A stretch of 64,000 bases of DNA from Prevotella sp. MA2016 (lineage in GTDB: Bacteria; Bacteroidota; Bacteroidia; Bacteroidales; Bacteroidaceae), in contig NZ_KK211036.1 of NCBI RefSeq assembly GCF_000619825.1, forward strand, positions 729,369-793,368, in the 5' to 3' direction. The position numbers and the translations under genes are program-made. Shown here piece after piece: positions 53,210 to 61,441 of the stretch (within the stretch, counting starts at the first letter, position 1; the number at the start of each line of letters is the position of its first letter). Under the pieces are notes generated by a model. It saw only the letters and a list, made by a program, of their open reading frames with translations, had not been told where the DNA came from and made no database searches.

Positions 53210-53950
53210 ATGAAGAATTTATTGACAAGAAGAACAATCAGAAAATACACGGAGCAAGACGTTTCAGGCGAACTGCTGAACCGACTGCTCGACGAGGCTG
53301 CACGCACGCAGACCATGGGAAATCTGCAACTCTACAGCGTGGTGGTGACACGACAGGCGGAGCAGAAAGAGAAGCTGGCTCCTGCCCACTTCAACCAGCC
53401 GATGGTGAAGCAGGCGCCTGTGGTGCTCACCATCTGTGCCGACTTCAACCGCACCAGCACATGGGCGCGCTGCAGAAAGGCTGAGCCGGGGTATGACAAC
53501 TTCCTATCGTTTATCAATGCGGCTATCGACGCGCTGCTCTACACGCAGACGCTGTGCAACCTGATGGACGAAGAGGGACTGGGCTACTGCTATCTGGGCA
53601 CCACCGTGTATCAGCCGCAGCAGATTATCGACGTGCTGCAGTTGCCCAAGCTGGTGATGCCTGTGGCTACGCTCACCGTGGGATGGCCTGCCGAAGAGCC
53701 TGCCCTGAGCGACCGTCTGCCGCTGGAGAGTTTTGTGCACGAAGAGACGTATCACGACTATCAGGCGCAGGATATCGACACCTATTATAAATATAAGGAG
53801 AGCCTGGAGGAGAACCAGAACTTCGTAAAAATCAACAACAAGGAGACGCTGGCGCAGATCTTCACCGACATCCGCTACACCCGCAAGGACAACGAGGCGA
53901 TGTCGGCCGGCCTCATCGAAGCATTAAAAAAACAAGGGTTTCTCGATTGA
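53210..53950 (+). CDS. Nitroreductase family protein
   Basis: 246-aa flavin (FMN) oxidoreductase of the nitroreductase fold. TRRTIRKYTEQDVS (phosphate-contacting Arg), QTMGNLQLYSVVV, AAIDALLYTQTLCNLMDEEGLGYCYLGT and LPKLVMPVATLTVGWPAEEP are the family's FMN and dimer motifs. Substrate unknown. Annotated from ATG 53210, since a start at 53138 would precede the promoter. A terminator overlaps its stop codon. Confidence 0.92.
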   Translation: MKNLLTRRTIRKYTEQDVSGELLNRLLDEAARTQTMGNLQLYSVVVTRQAEQKEKLAPAHFNQPMVKQAPVVLTICADFNRTSTWARCRKAEPGYDNFLSFINAAIDALLYTQTLCNLMDEEGLGYCYLGTTVYQPQQIIDVLQLPKLVMPVATLTVGWPAEEPALSDRLPLESFVHEETYHDYQAQDIDTYYKYKESLEENQNFVKINNKETLAQIFTDIRYTRKDNEAMSAGLIEALKKQGFLD

Positions 53951-53962
53951 GAAACCCTTATT
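53934..53962. terminator. Terminator overlapping the nitroreductase stop
   Basis: Perfect 11-bp stem AAGGGTTTCTC/GAGAAACCCTT with GATT loop, followed by ATTTATTATTT; A-run on the left side serves the convergent transporter gene. Confidence 0.85.
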
Positions 53963-53978
53963 TATTATTTATATCTGA

Positions 53979-55433
53979 TTATTCAACCACGATAGGCTTG
54001 TACTTTGGCACGAGGGCCTTCATGATAACCCAACCTATCAGGTAGGCCACAGCACAGATGCAGAACACTACCATGTAGGCAGCAGGCTTGCCTTCGAAGC
54101 CGAAGAACTGGAATGCTGCACCCTGATTGGCTGCCCAAGTGAAGAACTCACCCGAACCCATGTTGATGGCCATCGAACCAAAACCACCTGTCATGGTGCC
54201 CAGTCCTACGATGGTACCAATGGTGCTCTTGGGGAACATGTCGCCGATGGTTGAGAACAGGTTGGCACTCCAAGCCTGATGACCTGCACCCAGCAGACCA
54301 ATCAAGATGGCTGGCCACCAGGCGCTATAGGCACCAAGGGGCTGAGCCAACAGGCCCAACACGGGGAAGCAGGCAAATATCAGCATCGCACGCATACGAC
54401 CCAGATAGGGGTTCATGCCCTTCTTATCCACAAAATAGGTGGGCAGATAACCACCACCGATAGAGAGCACGGTGACGATGAGATAGAGTGTGAAGATGAG
54501 CGCAATACCCATGGCTGAATCAGAGGTGTAGCCATACTGATCGCTGAAGTAAGCAGGCGCCCAGAACAGGAAGAACCACCACACACCATCGGTCATGAGC
54601 TTACCCACAAGGAAAGCCCAGGTCTGGCGATAGGTGAAGCACTTCAAGAATGGGATAGCCTTCTCCTCTTTCGCACTGGTGCGATCCTGCACGGCCTCAA
54701 GGTCGTTGTCCTGCTCGATATAGTTCAGCTCGGCCTGATTCACAAACTTATTGGTGCGTGGCTTCTCGTAGAGCCACATCCACAAGCCCATCCACACATA
54801 ACCAAGCACACCGATGATGACGAATGCCATCTCCCATCCCCAGGCACGAGCCAACAGGGGGATAGTGGCAGGAGCGGCCAGCGCACCTACCGATGCACCA
54901 CTATTAAAGATAGAGGTAGAGAAAGCACGGTCCTTCTTGGGGAAGTACTCGGCAGTGGCCTTGATGGCAGCAGGGAAGTTACCAGCCTCGCCCACAGCCA
55001 GAATCATACGACATGAGAGGAACAGCCATACTGAGATGGTGGCAATGGCCACAGCAGCATCGCTACCAGCCTGAACGGCACGCAGCGCCTCGATGCTGTC
55101 GTAACCCTCGATATTCATAGCCACCCAGCCGCAGCCAGCATGCATCACAGCACCTGTGCTCCACACAAAGATGGCGATAAGATAGCCCTTCTTGGTGCCC
55201 ATCCAGTCGATGAACTTACCTGAAAACAGGTTGGCGATGGCATAGAACAGCGAGAACAAGCCCGTGATCTTACCATAGTCGGCATCGGTCCAATGGAAAT
55301 CTACTGCAATAAAGTCTTTCCAAGTGAGCGACAGAACCTGACGGTCCATATAGTTGACAGTGGTTGCCAAGAACAGCAACGCACAGATAACCCAACGGAA
55401 GTTGGACATTTTCGTAGTTTGTACTGGTGTCAT
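53979..55433 (-). CDS. MFS transporter, hexuronate (ExuT) type
   Basis: 484 aa with 12 predicted membrane helices. RWVICALLFLATTVNYMDRQVLSLTWKDF and the first-loop GKFIDWMGTKKGYL (MFS signature) together with GEAGNFPAAIKATAEYFPKKDRAFST are diagnostic of the anion:cation symporter group that includes ExuT. Predicted inner-membrane uptake of glucuronate/galacturonate or a related acid. It follows the KduI gene after 9 bp; the in-frame TTG at 55442 is an alternative start. Confidence 0.9.
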   Translation of the reverse strand: MTPVQTTKMSNFRWVICALLFLATTVNYMDRQVLSLTWKDFIAVDFHWTDADYGKITGLFSLFYAIANLFSGKFIDWMGTKKGYLIAIFVWSTGAVMHAGCGWVAMNIEGYDSIEALRAVQAGSDAAVAIATISVWLFLSCRMILAVGEAGNFPAAIKATAEYFPKKDRAFSTSIFNSGASVGALAAPATIPLLARAWGWEMAFVIIGVLGYVWMGLWMWLYEKPRTNKFVNQAELNYIEQDNDLEAVQDRTSAKEEKAIPFLKCFTYRQTWAFLVGKLMTDGVWWFFLFWAPAYFSDQYGYTSDSAMGIALIFTLYLIVTVLSIGGGYLPTYFVDKKGMNPYLGRMRAMLIFACFPVLGLLAQPLGAYSAWWPAILIGLLGAGHQAWSANLFSTIGDMFPKSTIGTIVGLGTMTGGFGSMAINMGSGEFFTWAANQGAAFQFFGFEGKPAAYMVVFCICAVAYLIGWVIMKALVPKYKPIVVE

Positions 55434-55442
55434 TATTGTCAA

Positions 55443-56429
55443 TTATCTAAGGTCTTTAACTTCGATATTGTCTTTATCGTTATAGTTCAGATTCTCACCT
55501 GCCATACCCCAGATGAAGGTATAGTAATAGGTGGCCGAAGCGCAGTGGATGCTCCACTCAGGGCTCATGATGGCCTGCTCGTTCTTGAGCCATACCACAC
55601 GGGTCTCCTGGGGCTCGCCCATCACATGACTGATCTGCTGAGTCTCAGGCAGATTGAAATAATAGTAAGCCTCGATACGGCGACCATGGGTGTGAGGCGG
55701 CATGGTGTTCCATACGCTACCCTCCTGCAACTGGGTCAGACCCATCTGCAACTGGCAGGGTCCCTCCTCAAGGGCGGTGTTCACGATGAGCTGATTGATG
55801 GTGCGCTGATTGCTCTCGGCCTTGGTGCCCAGAGGCTTCTCCTTGGTACCTACAATCACAGCCTTCAGGCTCTGCACCTTACCGTTCTTACGACCGTCGA
55901 GTGTCACCCACTGGGTCTTATAGTGCTGGTGGGCAGTAGCTGAGTTCAGATAGAACTTAGCAGGATTCTTGGCATCCTTCGAACGGAAGATCACTTCCTT
56001 GTTGCTATCGATATCATTGCCCTTCTTATCCTTACCAAGCCAACCGCGACCCACGTAGAGGGCCTCGCTATAGCCGAGGGGATACTCCTGACCATCAACA
56101 ATCACCACGCCAGGACCACCAGTGTTGATGATACCCAACTCGCGGTTACGCATGAAATAGTCGGCACGCAACTGGGGATGGGTCTCCAGCTTCAGATCCT
56201 TGTTGACAGGCATAGCGCCACCAAAGATAAAACGATCGTAGTACGAATAAGTGAGGTTGATCTCATCGGGTGCCATCACCTTCTCCATCACAAAACGGTC
56301 GCGCAGGGTCTGCGTGTCGTAGTGCTTCACATCGGCAGGGTGACAAGCCGTTTGGAACGTCATGTTCTGCTGGCCAAAGGCCGTCATCAGATTTCCCATA
56401 AGCATCAAAGTAAAAATCGATTTCTTCAT
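55443..56429 (-). CDS. kduI: KduI-family isomerase with a signal peptide
   Basis: 5-keto-4-deoxyuronate isomerase family, converting 4-deoxy-uronate to 3-deoxy-D-glycero-2,5-hexodiulosonate in pectin or hyaluronan-type uronate breakdown. Metal ligands are in [19 protein letters not shown] and [22 protein letters not shown]. Unlike the cytosolic enzymes of about 280 aa, this 328-aa form begins [21 protein letters not shown], a clear signal peptide, and has a longer mid-section. It would act in the periplasm, before import by the adjacent MFS carrier. Middle gene of the EIIC-kduI-MFS unit. Confidence 0.9.
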   Translation of the reverse strand: MKKSIFTLMLMGNLMTAFGQQNMTFQTACHPADVKHYDTQTLRDRFVMEKVMAPDEINLTYSYYDRFIFGGAMPVNKDLKLETHPQLRADYFMRNRELGIINTGGPGVVIVDGQEYPLGYSEALYVGRGWLGKDKKGNDIDSNKEVIFRSKDAKNPAKFYLNSATAHQHYKTQWVTLDGRKNGKVQSLKAVIVGTKEKPLGTKAESNQRTINQLIVNTALEEGPCQLQMGLTQLQEGSVWNTMPPHTHGRRIEAYYYFNLPETQQISHVMGEPQETRVVWLKNEQAIMSPEWSIHCASATYYYTFIWGMAGENLNYNDKDNIEVKDLR

Positions 56430-56463
56430 TGTTATTTAATTATTATTTGTCCATTCTCAATGA

Positions 56464-57831
56464 TTATTTCGCAGCCTTCTCATCTGCAACGATGCGCTTG
56501 CGATTCAGCCACATCATTCCGGCAGTAAAGAGTGTGAGCACGGCCATGCCTACCCACTGCAGGTTGTTGACGCACTTATAGATGGTCCAGCCGAACAGGC
56601 TCGAAGCAAAGTCGAGTGCACCAGCCTCGAAACCCTCAGGAATCTTAGCGGCATTGTCGCCTGTCTGCTCAAACACGGTGTGGGCAGCCTGCGTAAAGGC
56701 GGGTGCCATATCAGTAACAAACCACAAGCCGATGGCCAGCGCCACCAGGCCCACGATAAAGGTCTTCACCACATTTCCCTTGGTATAAGGCAGCACCATC
56801 ACAAACACATAGAACATGCCTGCCAGCGAAGCCAGCGGCAGGAACTCATTGCCTGGCAGGATGACTGCAAGACCCAAGGTGACGGGTATCAGCAGCAGCG
56901 AAACAACCAGTGTGGTGGGATGACCAATCACCAGTGCTGGCGACATGCCGATATACACCTTCTTGCCATTAAACTTATTCTTAACCACCTCCTGAGTCTT
57001 CTCAGAGATGGGCATCAGTCCGTCGATAAACAGTTTGGTGATGCGAGGGATGAGCTCCATCACGGCACCCATGGTGACACCCAGGAACAGTATCTTCTTA
57101 ATATCCAACTGGGCCAAGGCACCAATCAGCGCGCCCACAATCACACCCAGCACGAGCGGCTCGCCCAGCACGCCAAACTTCTTCTTCAGTCCCTCGGCAT
57201 CGATATCGAGCTTTGAGAATCCAGGAATCATATCCAGGCCCTTGTTGATGAGCATGGCAAACGGGGTGAAGCTCTGCACGAAAGGCTGTGGGATAGAGAT
57301 GCCCTCCATACCCTCGTAGTAGCCCTGGAACTTAGGCGCTGTGAGGTCGGCCATCACCAGGGTATTGATATAGCACACGATGGCAGCGAAATAGCCCCAT
57401 GCCAGGCTCTGGTCCATCACGAAATAGGCCACAGCTCCGATAAAGGCGAAGTGCCAATAGTTCCACAGGTCGATATTAACGGTGCGGGTGGTCTTGGTGA
57501 TAAGCATCAGGAAGTTCACGCCCAGACAGATGGGGATGATGAGTGCGCCCACAGCTGTGTTATAAGCCACAGCAGCGGCAGCAGGCCAACCCATGTCAAA
57601 CACACCAAGCTGGAGGTGATACAAACGTGAAATTTCTGATAGTGGGTCGCCGAAATTGTTAGTAAGCAGAGCTGTAACGATGCCCAGACCAACAAATCCC
57701 ACACCCACATAAAGTCCTGATTTCAAAGACTTTCCAAATTTTAATCCAATACAGAGTCCGATGATGGTAAACAGTATGGGCATCATGACTGACGCACCAA
57801 GACTGATAATGTAACTGAATACTTGTTCCAT
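56464..57831 (-). CDS. Galactitol-type PTS EIIC-like permease (orphan)
   Basis: 455 aa, about 11-12 membrane helices. GADPLSEI-like NNFGDPLSEISRLYHLQL, DMGWPAAAAVAYNTAVGALIIPICLGVN and NIDLWNYWHFAFIGAV match GatC (EIIC of the galactitol family). No EIIA, EIIB, HPr or EI gene is near, and Bacteroidetes generally lack a sugar PTS, so it probably works as a facilitator or symporter without phosphorylation (inferred). ATG 57831 follows a good -7 box. First gene of the unit with kduI and the hexuronate-type carrier, implying a uronate-related substrate. Confidence 0.88.
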   Translation of the reverse strand: MEQVFSYIISLGASVMMPILFTIIGLCIGLKFGKSLKSGLYVGVGFVGLGIVTALLTNNFGDPLSEISRLYHLQLGVFDMGWPAAAAVAYNTAVGALIIPICLGVNFLMLITKTTRTVNIDLWNYWHFAFIGAVAYFVMDQSLAWGYFAAIVCYINTLVMADLTAPKFQGYYEGMEGISIPQPFVQSFTPFAMLINKGLDMIPGFSKLDIDAEGLKKKFGVLGEPLVLGVIVGALIGALAQLDIKKILFLGVTMGAVMELIPRITKLFIDGLMPISEKTQEVVKNKFNGKKVYIGMSPALVIGHPTTLVVSLLLIPVTLGLAVILPGNEFLPLASLAGMFYVFVMVLPYTKGNVVKTFIVGLVALAIGLWFVTDMAPAFTQAAHTVFEQTGDNAAKIPEGFEAGALDFASSLFGWTIYKCVNNLQWVGMAVLTLFTAGMMWLNRKRIVADEKAAK

Positions 57832-57853
57832 TGTTTTTAGTCGATTTTTGGTG

Positions 57854-57861
57854 CAAAGATA
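57854..57861 (-). promoter_or_regulatory. -7 box of the EIIC-kduI-MFS unit
   Basis: Minus strand TATCTTTG, 22 bp before the ATG. CAAA elements upstream are 19 and 27 bp away, so the -33 box is not clear. Confidence 0.6.
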
Positions 57862-57921
57862 CACATTTTTGCTGAACAAAGCACCAAACTGCACGTTTTT
57901 TTAACTCAAACGTTAACGTAA

Positions 57922-59859
57922 TCAGTTGTTCAAATCCACCCACGCTTCATCATCAGGGATAACAATGATAAAGCGAGAACCATCGGTATAGCTCTCATCC
58001 AGCTTCAGTTCGCCACCTATCAGGCGCACCAGCTGGCGGCACACTGGGAGACCTAATCCCAGACCTTCGCTGAACATATCGCCTTTCTCAAAATTAGAGA
58101 ACAGTTTTGCGCGCATCTCCTCGCTGATACCAGAGCCTGTATCTTCTATCACAAACAGAATCTTCAGTCCGTCGGTGGTTACACTGAGTTTTATATGACC
58201 TTCGGTGGTGAACTTCTTGGCATTAAAGAGCAGCTCGTTGATGGCCTTGGTAAGGTATTCGCGATTGGTCTTAACAGTTCGCTCATCGGTCACATCCAAC
58301 TCGGTAGTGAGCTCAAGGGTGTGGGGCGGTCGGGTGGCATAGATATAGGAGACATGATCCACCAGATCCTTGATATTCACACGCTCGCTGGTATTCACCT
58401 TCACATCCTTACCTGCATTAGAGGCCACCACCAGCATACTCACCATACGACTGATATGCACGGCATTGCTCTGCATCGTGTCCAGGATTTCACTGATCTC
58501 TTCTTCAGGAATGCTGCTATAATCATCGCGCAGCACTTGGGTGAAACCGTTGATGATGTTGAGCGGCGTTCGAATCTGATGCATCAGATCCTGCAGGAAC
58601 GCGTTTTTCTTCTCTTCTTCTTGTCTCTCCTGCTCACTGGCTTCTAGCAGCTCGCGGTTCATCAGCCCGGCCTGTTCGTTGGTTTCGTGCAGACTGCTGA
58701 TATGCCTACTCAGGGCCTGTTGCATCTCTGCAAAATTATTCTGCAAGCTGCCTATCACATCTTTGCGAGGACTGAACTCGATGGGCTCGTCGAAATGACC
58801 GTTGGTGATGTAGCTCAACTTGTGGGTGAGCGCATTCAGCGGGTCGATCATAAACGATATCACATTCATGCAGAACATCAGAATCAGCATCAGGCCGAAA
58901 GCGAGCGCGGGTATCAATATGTAGAGTAGTTTGTTATAGCCTGCAAACAGGTCGCTTTCGTAACAGATCAGCGCTATGCTCCAGGGGGCTTTGGACAGCG
59001 ACTGATAGAACACGATGCACGACTCGCCATTCACCTTCACCTTCATCATACCCTTATGACCAGCCAGCATCTCATGCCCTAACGCTATCATATCCTGCTG
59101 CTTCTCAGAATCAACATCACTGAAGATGGTACGATGCATCAATTTAGTGGAATCAGGATGCACAAAGTACTGACCTTCAGGGCCTAACATGATGCTATAC
59201 GAGTTGATATAGGGCTTATATTTCGATATCACCTGGGAGAGCCAGGGCACTGACAGGTCGGTAGAAACCACACCCACCAGCTGCTGCTGCTTGTCGAACA
59301 GCGGCATACAGTAGCTCACCACCATATCTGAGTAGTTCTGCGTTTCATTGCCATAGACATCCTCCAGATAGGCCTCCACCCAGGATGACTTCTGCTGCTT
59401 GGCAGAATTCTTATACCAAGGCTTATTCAAGTAGTTATAAGGGGCTTCGATTTTGGCTACAGTGGTGTCGGAGAGGTTATAGGCATAGACGGAGAAATAG
59501 CGCCTGTTTGGGAAATAATAGGGCTGTAGCGCTACTGAGCATCCATCAAAGTCGGGATTCTCTTTAGCCACCAGTCGCACGTAGTTCAGCAGCGAGTCGG
59601 GCGTCAGCCGGCTTTCGCTCAGATGCCACACGACCGTACGCGTGGCTGTCTCTACCTCATTCATCAGCTCGTTCAGGTGCTGGGTGGTGTTGTCAAGTTC
59701 TATCTCGGCACGCTCCAGCGCCTGCCTCTTCACCATCTGGCGAGAGTAGATAAACAGCACGCCAAGCGATAACGTGAACACCACAACCAGAAACATCAGG
59801 ATGCGCAAGCTAAGCTTTAAAGACAGCTTTCTATTGATTCTATCCCACAGTATGCTCAT
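57922..59859 (-). CDS. Sensor histidine kinase with periplasmic dCACHE domain
   Basis: 645 aa. Two membrane helices (about 15-37 and 290-315) flank a double-CACHE ligand-binding domain (PYNYLNKPWYKNSAKQQKSSWVEAY). A HAMP and coiled-coil follow, then HisKA with phospho-acceptor His427 in FLQDLMHQIRTPLNIING, and HATPase with N-box NELLFNAKKF, G1 EDTGSGISEE and G2 GLGLGLPVC. A complete kinase without receiver or DNA-binding domain. Starts with ATGA overlap on the stop of the upstream sensor gene. No response regulator in the window. Confidence 0.94.
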   Translation of the reverse strand: MSILWDRINRKLSLKLSLRILMFLVVVFTLSLGVLFIYSRQMVKRQALERAEIELDNTTQHLNELMNEVETATRTVVWHLSESRLTPDSLLNYVRLVAKENPDFDGCSVALQPYYFPNRRYFSVYAYNLSDTTVAKIEAPYNYLNKPWYKNSAKQQKSSWVEAYLEDVYGNETQNYSDMVVSYCMPLFDKQQQLVGVVSTDLSVPWLSQVISKYKPYINSYSIMLGPEGQYFVHPDSTKLMHRTIFSDVDSEKQQDMIALGHEMLAGHKGMMKVKVNGESCIVFYQSLSKAPWSIALICYESDLFAGYNKLLYILIPALAFGLMLILMFCMNVISFMIDPLNALTHKLSYITNGHFDEPIEFSPRKDVIGSLQNNFAEMQQALSRHISSLHETNEQAGLMNRELLEASEQERQEEEKKNAFLQDLMHQIRTPLNIINGFTQVLRDDYSSIPEEEISEILDTMQSNAVHISRMVSMLVVASNAGKDVKVNTSERVNIKDLVDHVSYIYATRPPHTLELTTELDVTDERTVKTNREYLTKAINELLFNAKKFTTEGHIKLSVTTDGLKILFVIEDTGSGISEEMRAKLFSNFEKGDMFSEGLGLGLPVCRQLVRLIGGELKLDESYTDGSRFIIVIPDDEAWVDLNN

Positions 59860-61313
59860 GCTTCGTCCTCCTGTTTTTTAGTTGACACTTCGAGTACCTT
59901 GGCCAGCAGCTCGGTAACCGTCCGGGTTTTGTCGTCAACCTGATTCGACAGTTCCACAATCTGCTCCTGACTCATTTCTGAATGGTGTTCGCGCACCTCG
60001 GTCACCAGGCGCGATATCTCGTTGACAGGTGCTATCATCTGATCCGACATATTCTGCAGGAAAGCACCCTTCACCTTCTTGGCCTCGCGGATACGCTCCT
60101 GGGCGATAGTCAACTGCTTGTGCTGCTCGGCCAACTTCTGCTTGTTATTGGCGATATAGGCCAGATGCTTTCTGATACTGCGGCGCATGGCGATAAAGCT
60201 GTTGGTGAGACTACCCACCTCGTCGATACGCTTACTGGTCTTGATGGGGGTGTAATAATGACCCGACTTAATCTGACGGGCTGAACTCTCCAACTCACGC
60301 AACGGGTGCAGCTCGCGATGGATGAACACCCAGCAGAACACCATGATGGCCAGCAGCGACAGGATAACAACAACCACCATCAGGGGTATCATACTATTAT
60401 AGTGACCCATAATCTCATTCTCAGGACAGAAAAGAGTCAACTCATACTGCTTTTCCTCAATAGGTCCATAAGCCACCAGATGAGTGCTGCCATAAATATT
60501 CAGGAAGGATATTCCTTTTTCGGCACTCAATATCTTATAGGCTGCAGCACTGTACTCTTTCTCAGGATGGGCTTCCATCAATCGGAACATGGCGCGAGGC
60601 CTGAGGAGGCTGGTGTCAGGATGAATCACAAACGCACCAGAACGCGTCACCATAGCGCCTTGCATATTAGGCAATGGGCGCAAAGCCATGACGGTGTCCG
60701 ACAGCCAGTAGATGGAGATGTCAACACCATACACGCCTACCACCTCGTCGTCCTTCACCAGCGGGATGCTATAGGTGATGATGGGCTCGCCATCGGTACG
60801 ATAGTCTTCATAGGGCTCCGACCACATCATCTTGTTGTGCGTCATGGGCGCTTCATACCAAGGCTGATGCAGATACGACTCATCGGCAAACAGGTTGCTC
60901 CGCAGCACCCTACCTTTATCACGATGGTAATAAATCATATAGTCCTTATCCTGCCGGTCGGGATAGAAACCTGGCTTGAAAGCAGCAGCGATACCAACGA
61001 TATTGGGCTCGTGGGCCAGAACTTGCTTAATATAATTGCCTATCTCTACCGTATCGTTCAGGTTCTGCTCTACCCACCATTGGGTTTGGCGGGCCACCAC
61101 TTCTTTCTCGTGCAACTTTTCGGTTACCACTATCTCAAACTTATCCAACAGGTCTTCGGCTTTACCAAAAGCTTCTGCCATGACGGCTTCGCGAGCATAG
61201 TAAAACATCAGTGAAAAAGTGGCAGCGAACAATATAGACACAAACAGCACAACCCATAAACTGAGCTTTGCAGACAGTGACTTTACAATTGTGCTTATCA
61301 AGTTCGGTTTCAT
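59856..61313 (-). CDS. dCACHE-HAMP sensor with degenerate DHp and no ATPase domain
   Basis: 485 aa. Same architecture as the downstream kinase up to the DHp: membrane helix (ISLWVVLFVSILFAATFSLMF-like, 18-38), dCACHE (YLHQPWYEAPMTHNKMMWSEPYEDY), second helix (MIPLMVVVVILSLLAIMVFCWVF), HAMP and a coiled coil. The HisKA-like segment reads FLQNMSDQMIAPVNEISRLV, with Asp424 where the kinase has His427, and the protein ends about 60 residues later with no HATPase domain. It cannot autophosphorylate. Close pairing by 4-bp overlap suggests it forms a heterodimer with or modulates the kinase. ATG 61313 follows a good promoter. Confidence 0.88.
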   Translation of the reverse strand: MKPNLISTIVKSLSAKLSLWVVLFVSILFAATFSLMFYYAREAVMAEAFGKAEDLLDKFEIVVTEKLHEKEVVARQTQWWVEQNLNDTVEIGNYIKQVLAHEPNIVGIAAAFKPGFYPDRQDKDYMIYYHRDKGRVLRSNLFADESYLHQPWYEAPMTHNKMMWSEPYEDYRTDGEPIITYSIPLVKDDEVVGVYGVDISIYWLSDTVMALRPLPNMQGAMVTRSGAFVIHPDTSLLRPRAMFRLMEAHPEKEYSAAAYKILSAEKGISFLNIYGSTHLVAYGPIEEKQYELTLFCPENEIMGHYNSMIPLMVVVVILSLLAIMVFCWVFIHRELHPLRELESSARQIKSGHYYTPIKTSKRIDEVGSLTNSFIAMRRSIRKHLAYIANNKQKLAEQHKQLTIAQERIREAKKVKGAFLQNMSDQMIAPVNEISRLVTEVREHHSEMSQEQIVELSNQVDDKTRTVTELLAKVLEVSTKKQEDEA

Positions 61314-61347
61314 TGTTCCAAATACTAATAGATCAGATTGTACGGCA

Positions 61348-61378
61348 CAAAGATACAAATTATTTTTTATCCGCCAAA
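61348..61378 (-). promoter_or_regulatory. Promoter of the sensor pair
   Basis: Minus strand TTTG (61375-61378) and TATCTTTG (61348-61355), 23 bp apart. Confidence 0.75.
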
Positions 61379-61402
61379 TTTTTTGCAACTTTTTTTTCGC
61401 AA

Positions 61403-61440
61403 CAAGGGGAGCTTGTTGCTTTAACAGGCTCCCCTTGCAG
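61403..61440. terminator. Hairpin after the phosphatase gene
   Basis: CAAGGGGAGC/GCTCCCCTTG 10-bp outer stem, with an inner TGTT/AACA extension. On the minus strand it is followed by A-rich rather than T-rich sequence, so it is a hairpin of uncertain termination activity. Confidence 0.5.
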
Positions 61441-61441
61441 G

